From assembly GCA_964472565.1 (NCBI GenBank), contig CAYYNB010000201.1:1-9913 (forward strand): a stretch of DNA of 9,913 bases, given 5' to 3'. The position numbers and the translations under genes were made by a program. The DNA comes from DATAMF01 sp964472565. Lineage in GTDB: Bacteria; Chloroflexota; Anaerolineae; Aggregatilineales; Aggregatilineaceae. This document shows positions 5,943-9,913 of this stretch, one piece after another (within the stretch, counting starts at the first letter, position 1; the number at the start of each line of letters is the position of its first letter). The notes under the pieces were generated by a model that worked only from the letters and a program-made list of their open reading frames with translations, ran no database searches and had not been told where the DNA came from.

Positions 5943-7610
5943 ATGGCATCTGAAAAATATACTATTGGTGTTGACTTTGGAACGGAGTCGGGGCGCGCGG
6001 TGATTGTGCGTGTCCGCGATGGCGCTGAGCTAGGAAGCGCAGTCTACAGCTACTCGAACAGCGTTATCGACGAGCGGCTGCCCGAAAGCGGTAAACCGCT
6101 GCCGCCAGAATGGGCGCTGCAAGACCCGGATGACTATGTTCGCACCTTCCAGCAAGCGGTTCCGCAGGCGCTTAAGCAGAGCGGAATCGATCCGGCAGAT
6201 GTGATTGGCATTGGGATTGACTTCACCGCCTGTACGATGATGCCGACGCTGGCGGATGGCACACCGCTGTGCCGGATTCCCGCGTGGCGTGACAACCCGC
6301 ATGCATGGGTAAAACTGTGGAAACATCACGCAGCACAGCCCGAAGCGGACAAGATCAATGAAACGGCGCGGCGAATGGGTGAAGGCTGGCTTAACCGCTA
6401 CGGGAATAAAATCTCGTCGGAATGGTTCTTCAGCAAAGCGCTGCAAATTCTGGATGAAGCACCTGATGTATACAAGGCTGCGGACCGGCTGATTGAGGCT
6501 GCGGACTGGGTGATCTGGCAGCTTTGCGGCGTGGAAACACGAAATACCTGCACAGCGGGATACAAGGCGATTTACCAGGACGGACATTTCCCCAGCCGAG
6601 ACTATTTCGCGGCGCTGCATCCCCAACTGGCGGACGTGATCGAAACAAAGATGAAGGCGGAACTGTCGCCGTTGGGCGCATGCGCGGGGTATTTGACCGA
6701 AGAAGCCGCGCGTTGGACCGGATTAAAACCAGGGATCGCGGTGGCGGTGGCGAACGTCGATGCACATGTGACGGTTCCGGCGGCGCAAGTGATCGAGCCG
6801 GGACGCATGGTTATGATCATGGGTACGAGCACCTGCCATATGGTGATCGGCACCGAACTGCACGAAGTTCCGGGAATGTGCGGTGTGGTAGACGGCGGCA
6901 TCATTCCGGGTCTATACGGCTATGAAGCAGGACAAAGCGGCGTAGGCGATATTTTCGCGTGGTTTGTCGATAACGCGGTTCCGCCGGAATATCACGCAGC
7001 AGCGAAAAACGCGGGACTGGATTTGCACGCTTATCTGGAGCGTGAGGCCGCCAAGCAGAAACCGGGCGAACACGGCCTGCTGGCGCTGGACTGGTGGAAC
7101 GGGAACCGCTCCGTGCTGGTGGATGTGGACCTGAGCGGCCTGCTGATCGGGGCGACGCTGGGCACACGCGCACCGGATATTTACCGCGCACTGATTGAAG
7201 CGACGGCGTATGGCACGCGGGTGATTGTCGAAAACTTTGAAAAGAACGGCGTTCCCGTAACCGAGTTGGTCGCGGCGGGTGGACTGCCGGAGAAAAACAA
7301 ACTGCTGATGCAGATTTATTCGGATGTCACCGGGCGCGAATTCCGCGTGATCGGCAGCACGCAAGGGCCAGCGTTGGGAAGCGCGATGCATGCGGCGGTT
7401 GCCGCAGGCGCTTATGCCAATATTCAGGCGGCGGCCAAGACGATGGGCAAACTGAAGGACGAGGTTTATAAGCCAATTCCTGAGCATCAAGCCGTCTATG
7501 ACAAGCTGTATGCTGAATATCTCATGCTGCATGACTATTTTGGACGCGGTGAAAACAATGTCATGAAACGGCTACGCGCGATCCGCAACGAGGCGAAAGG
7601 ACTGGAATAA
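5943..7610 (+). CDS. araB: Ribulokinase (AraB-type FGGY kinase)
   Basis: Cytosolic kinase that phosphorylates L-ribulose to L-ribulose 5-phosphate with ATP. At 555 residues it is close to E. coli AraB and longer than fuculo-, rhamnulo- or xylulokinases. Visible landmarks are the first phosphate motif GVDFGTESGR (9-18), the AraB-like substrate segment GIDFTACTMMP (91-101), the NVDAH segment with the likely catalytic base D273, the second phosphate loop GTSTC (294-298), the AraB hallmark WWNGNRSVLVDVDLSGL (384-400) and the adenosine motif AAGGLPEKN (444-452). The strong ribosome site GAGGAG fixes the start. The stop codon overlaps the next start by one base (TAATG), indicating translational coupling with the epimerase. 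D-ribulose or another 2-ketopentose is a possible alternative substrate, but neighbours favour L-ribulose. Confidence 0.93.
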   Translation: MASEKYTIGVDFGTESGRAVIVRVRDGAELGSAVYSYSNSVIDERLPESGKPLPPEWALQDPDDYVRTFQQAVPQALKQSGIDPADVIGIGIDFTACTMMPTLADGTPLCRIPAWRDNPHAWVKLWKHHAAQPEADKINETARRMGEGWLNRYGNKISSEWFFSKALQILDEAPDVYKAADRLIEAADWVIWQLCGVETRNTCTAGYKAIYQDGHFPSRDYFAALHPQLADVIETKMKAELSPLGACAGYLTEEAARWTGLKPGIAVAVANVDAHVTVPAAQVIEPGRMVMIMGTSTCHMVIGTELHEVPGMCGVVDGGIIPGLYGYEAGQSGVGDIFAWFVDNAVPPEYHAAAKNAGLDLHAYLEREAAKQKPGEHGLLALDWWNGNRSVLVDVDLSGLLIGATLGTRAPDIYRALIEATAYGTRVIVENFEKNGVPVTELVAAGGLPEKNKLLMQIYSDVTGREFRVIGSTQGPALGSAMHAAVAAGAYANIQAAAKTMGKLKDEVYKPIPEHQAVYDKLYAEYLMLHDYFGRGENNVMKRLRAIRNEAKGLE

Positions 7611-8266
7611 TGCTCGATCAACTGCGCCGAACGGTATCGGATTTGCACACTGAACTGCCCAAAAACCATCTGGTGGCATGGACCAGCGGCAATGTCAGCG
7701 GACGCGATCCCCAAACGAACCACGTGGTGATCAAACCAAGTGGATTGAAATTTGGAGATTTGGGGCCGGAAACGATGGTCGTGGTGGACCTGGAAGCCAG
7801 GAAGTTGGAAGGAAACTACAAGCCATCATCGGACACAGCAACTCACTGTTATATCTACCGTCATCTGCCGCATATCAACGGGATTGTACATACTCACAGC
7901 GCGTATGCAACCGCGTGGGCCACGCTGGGTCGCGATATTCCGTGCATCCTGACCGCGATGGCGGATGAATTTGGCGGCGTGATTCCCTGCGGCGGATTTG
8001 CCTTGATCGGGGGGGAAGAGATTGGGAAAGAGGTGGTGCGGGTGCTGAGCGAAGGTCCGAATCCGCATTCACCAGCCGTTATTCTGCAAAATCATGGGGT
8101 ATTCACGGTTGGGCCAACACCCGAAGCGGCGGTCAAAGCTGCCGTGATGTGTGAAGACGTGGCACGAACCGTTTATCTGGCATACCAACTGGGCGAACCG
8201 ATTCCGATTTCGGAAGAAAATATCGCAAAACTTTATAAGCGTTATACCAATGACTATGGTCAATAA
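7610..8266 (+). CDS. araD: L-ribulose-5-phosphate 4-epimerase
   Basis: Zinc-dependent enzyme of the class II aldolase/adducin fold that converts L-ribulose 5-phosphate to D-xylulose 5-phosphate by retro-aldol chemistry. Its 218 residues carry SGNVSGRD (26-33), KPSG (42-45), KPSSDTATH (71-79), the metal ligands H94 and H96 in HTHSAYAT, D119 (matching the proton-transfer D120 of E. coli AraD) and H162 in NHGVFTVG. It ends in YGQ (216-218) like E. coli AraD, where a C-terminal Tyr is catalytic; this argues for epimerase over the related L-fuculose-1-phosphate aldolase. AAAGGA, eight bases before ATG, is the ribosome site and lies in the end of the kinase gene; the start overlaps the kinase stop. 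The isomerase follows after 11 bases. Confidence 0.92.
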   Translation: MLDQLRRTVSDLHTELPKNHLVAWTSGNVSGRDPQTNHVVIKPSGLKFGDLGPETMVVVDLEARKLEGNYKPSSDTATHCYIYRHLPHINGIVHTHSAYATAWATLGRDIPCILTAMADEFGGVIPCGGFALIGGEEIGKEVVRVLSEGPNPHSPAVILQNHGVFTVGPTPEAAVKAAVMCEDVARTVYLAYQLGEPIPISEENIAKLYKRYTNDYGQ

Positions 8267-8277
8267 AGGAGTTTGAC

Positions 8278-9693
8278 ATGAAAAAGCAACTTACGTTTGG
8301 TCTGGTGGTCGGAAACCGGGGATTTTTCCCGAGTCACCTGGCGCTTTCAGGGCGCGAAACGATGCTCAAGGTGCTGGCGGAAGAAGGCTATAACGTCATC
8401 GCGCTGGAGCTGAATGATACCGAGCATGGCAGCGTGGTGAGCCTGGCGGATTCGCATAAATGCGCCGACCTGTTCCGCGCGCACCGGGATGAGATCGACG
8501 GCATTATCATTACACTGCCTAACTTTGGCGAAGAACGCGCAAACGCAAACGCGCTGCGCTGGTCAGACCTGAACGTGCCCGTGCTGGTCCAGGCGTTCCC
8601 GGATGACCCGAAAAAGATGGATTCGCATTGGCGGCGCGACAGCTTCTGCGGGAAGATGTCCACCTGCAACAACCTGAAACAGTATAAAATCCCGTTCACG
8701 CTGACGACAGAACACACGATGGATCCGGAGTCGAAGGCTTTCCGGCACGATTTGCACAATTTCGCGGCGACATGCCGCGTGGTGCGCGGGATGCGGCGCG
8801 CGCGGTTCGGTATGCTGGGCGCGCGGCCTGTGGCTTTCAATACGGTGCGGTTCAGCGAAAAGCTGTTTGAACAAGCGGGCATTTCGGTAGAAACGCTCGA
8901 CCTGTCAGAAGCATTCGGCCAGATCGCACGGCTGGAAGATACGGATGCGCGGGTGAAGGCCAAGGTCAAAAGTATTCAGTCGTATGCAAAAACGGCCAAT
9001 GTACCCGAACAAGCGATGCTGCGGATCGCCAAGCTGGGCGTGGTGATGGACGAGTGGATGACGGCCAACGAGTATGACGCAACCGCCGTGCAGTGCTGGA
9101 CCAGCATGGAAGAATATTTCGGCATTGTGCCCTGCACGATTATGAGCATGCTCAGCAACAAACTGCTGCCGTCGGCCTGCGAAACGGACGTAGCGGGCAC
9201 GGCGTCGATGTATGCGATGATGCTGGCGGCGGGCAAACCCAGCGCGCTGGTGGACTGGAACAACAACTACGGCGATGATCCCGATAAGGGCGTGGTGTTC
9301 CACTGCTCGAATCTGCCCAGCTCGGTGTTTATCGATGAAATTCCTGAGATGAACTATCAGGACATCATCGCGGGAACGGTGGGCAAAGACAACACGTGGG
9401 GCACGATGTTCGGACGGGTAAAGCCAGATCCGTTCACTTACCTGCGGATCAGCACGGACGACGAGCACGGCAAGATTACCGCGTATGTCGGTGAAGGAAA
9501 ATTCACCAACGATCCAATTGACACGTTCGGCGGCTACGGCGTCGTTCAGGTGCCGAATCTCCAGAAGCTGTTGAGCTATATCTGCGATAACGGTTTTGAA
9601 CATCACGTGGCAATTAACCTGTCCAACGTGGCGCAGCCAGTCTATGAAGGGCTGACCAAGTACCTGGGTTGGAGTGTTTATCACCACGGGTAA
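8278..9693 (+). CDS. FucI/COG2407-type sugar isomerase, probable L-arabinose isomerase
   Basis: Probable aldose-ketose isomerase of the L-fucose/L-arabinose isomerase superfamily, 471 residues. It does not look like classical AraA. Likely metal-site residues are E302 and D304 in ACETDVAG, D326 in VDWNNN, and the histidines in FEHH (H442, H443), equivalent in type to the Glu, Asp and His ligands of FucI. The N-terminal half (GLVVGNRGFFP, DGIIITLPNFGEE, PVLVQAF) has the Rossmann-like layout of this superfamily. Because kinase and epimerase of the arabinose route are adjacent and no AraA is present, I infer it performs L-arabinose to L-ribulose. Isomerisation of L-fucose, D-arabinose or another sugar cannot be excluded. 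AAGGAG at 8266-8271, overlapping the epimerase stop, lies six bases before ATG. It is the last gene before a strong terminator. Alanine codons here favour GCG, unlike the ATPase, which favours GCC. Confidence 0.85.
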   Translation: MKKQLTFGLVVGNRGFFPSHLALSGRETMLKVLAEEGYNVIALELNDTEHGSVVSLADSHKCADLFRAHRDEIDGIIITLPNFGEERANANALRWSDLNVPVLVQAFPDDPKKMDSHWRRDSFCGKMSTCNNLKQYKIPFTLTTEHTMDPESKAFRHDLHNFAATCRVVRGMRRARFGMLGARPVAFNTVRFSEKLFEQAGISVETLDLSEAFGQIARLEDTDARVKAKVKSIQSYAKTANVPEQAMLRIAKLGVVMDEWMTANEYDATAVQCWTSMEEYFGIVPCTIMSMLSNKLLPSACETDVAGTASMYAMMLAAGKPSALVDWNNNYGDDPDKGVVFHCSNLPSSVFIDEIPEMNYQDIIAGTVGKDNTWGTMFGRVKPDPFTYLRISTDDEHGKITAYVGEGKFTNDPIDTFGGYGVVQVPNLQKLLSYICDNGFEHHVAINLSNVAQPVYEGLTKYLGWSVYHHG

Positions 9694-9708
9694 TCGTTTA
9701 CGTGTTGC

Positions 9709-9745
9709 GGAGGGGCAATTTATAAGTTGCCCCTTCCTCATTTTT
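9709..9745 (+). terminator. Intrinsic terminator of the sugar operon
   Basis: AGGGGCAA (9711-9718) pairs perfectly with TTGCCCCT (9727-9734). The stem extends to 9709 and 9736 through one G-T pair and inward over two more pairs, leaving a four-base loop. A run of five T (9741-9745) follows four bases after the extended stem. It starts 16 bases after the isomerase stop, which marks the end of the operon. Confidence 0.88.
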
Positions 9746-9792
9746 AGGTTGACCTAAGTTTGATCTAAGGTGGACCTTAGATTAAACTTCTC
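9744..9792. repeat. 11-bp tandem repeats with nested dyads
   Basis: Three copies of an 11-base unit follow directly: TTGACCTAAGT (9749-9759), TTGATCTAAGG (9760-9770) and TGGACCTTAGA (9771-9781), then a degenerate fourth (9782-9792). Two dyads sit within or over them: TTAGGT-TG-ACCTAA (9744-9757) and CTAAGGT-GG-ACCTTAG (9765-9780), with centres 22 bp apart. A longer inverted repeat spans 9756-9771 and 9774-9789, 16 bases per arm with one G-T pair. The helical spacing suggests an array of protein binding sites. The first dyad overlaps the T-run of the terminator. Confidence 0.6.
9760..9788 (+). promoter_or_regulatory. Candidate promoter for the gene entering at the window end
   Basis: TTGATC (9760-9765) and TAAACT (9783-9788) are separated by 17 bases, each matching consensus at four of six positions. 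Transcription would start near 9795, about 90 bases before the ATG at 9884. The boxes lie inside the dyad array, so a protein bound there would control this promoter. Both boxes are weak matches, so this is tentative. Confidence 0.3.
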
Positions 9793-9883
9793 TCGCTCAG
9801 ATGAGTCTGCGCCCTGTTTGTCGAACTTCTGAGTGATCCCCCCCTCCCCTTTGCACCCCTGTTTTGGTCGATTTGAGGGAGAA

Positions 9884-9913
9884 ATGGATCTGTCGTGGGA
9901 CGAGATCCTGGCA
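9884..9913 (+). CDS. Start of an unidentified gene, truncated by window end
   Basis: An ATG at 9884 opens a frame reading MDLSWDEILA to the last base. GAGG at 9875-9878, within GAGGGAG, lies five bases before it and is a plausible ribosome site. It follows the terminator and the dyad array, so it probably belongs to a separate transcription unit. Ten residues do not allow identification; the real start could also lie elsewhere in the open frame. Confidence 0.4.
   Translation, partial: MDLSWDEILA

Noticed and set aside
6030..7532. Minus-strand open frames of 198 and 206 codons opposite the ribulokinase
   Set aside because: Both are mirrored by a full-length AraB-type kinase whose motifs are intact; their translations resemble no known domain.
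5943..9693. L-fucose catabolic operon (fucK, fucA, fucI)
   Set aside because: The isomerase type fits, but the kinase has AraB length and the AraB WWNGNRSVLVDVDLSGL signature, and the epimerase keeps the AraD-like D119 and terminal YGQ. L-arabinose is the better reading.
8905..9741. Minus-strand open frame of 278 codons opposite the isomerase
   Set aside because: It lies antisense to a well-supported isomerase gene, has an Arg/His/Val-rich composition typical of a shadow frame in GC-rich codons, and shows no recognisable motif.

Overview
The window is about 9.9 kb of ordinary-looking bacterial chromosome with moderate GC content. All recognisable genes lie on the + strand. I see no rRNA, tRNA, CRISPR array, phage gene or transposase. 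The gene set suggests a heterotrophic bacterium, possibly a Chloroflexota/Anaerolineae-type organism: an AraB-type kinase, an AraD epimerase and an L-fucose-isomerase-like (COG2407-type) enzyme instead of classical AraA, all behind a LacI regulator. That placement is an inference from family resemblance only; no marker gene is present.

Layout. Positions 1-190 are low-complexity: a C-rich tract that looks like a contig edge or artefact, followed by an imperfect hairpin sequence. An AT-rich leader then precedes a heavy-metal P1B-type ATPase (270-2348) whose membrane CPC motif reads CSC. Eighty bases later comes an MFS exporter of the MFS_3/EntS-like type (2429-3685). These two genes may form a metal/drug efflux pair or simply be neighbours.

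The second half is a sugar operon. A strong-looking sigma70-type promoter (3791-3820) lies between two 14-bp LacI-type palindromes (3716-3729 and 3820-3833). The palindromes differ by one base and sit 104 bp apart, about ten helical turns. Downstream are a LacI-family repressor (3865-4878), a divergent class II aldolase (4916-5881), ribulokinase (5943-7610), L-ribulose-5-phosphate 4-epimerase (7610-8266) and a FucI-like sugar isomerase (8278-9693), ended by a clear intrinsic terminator (9709-9745). The probable route is isomerase (L-arabinose to L-ribulose), then kinase (L-ribulose 5-phosphate), then epimerase (D-xylulose 5-phosphate). The repressor gene is first in its own operon, which implies autoregulation. 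The aldolase has no place in the textbook arabinose pathway and lacks one of the usual zinc-binding histidines.

After the terminator there is a compact array of 11-bp repeats and dyads (9744-9789) that looks like a regulatory site. It precedes a gene that begins at 9884 and runs off the window.
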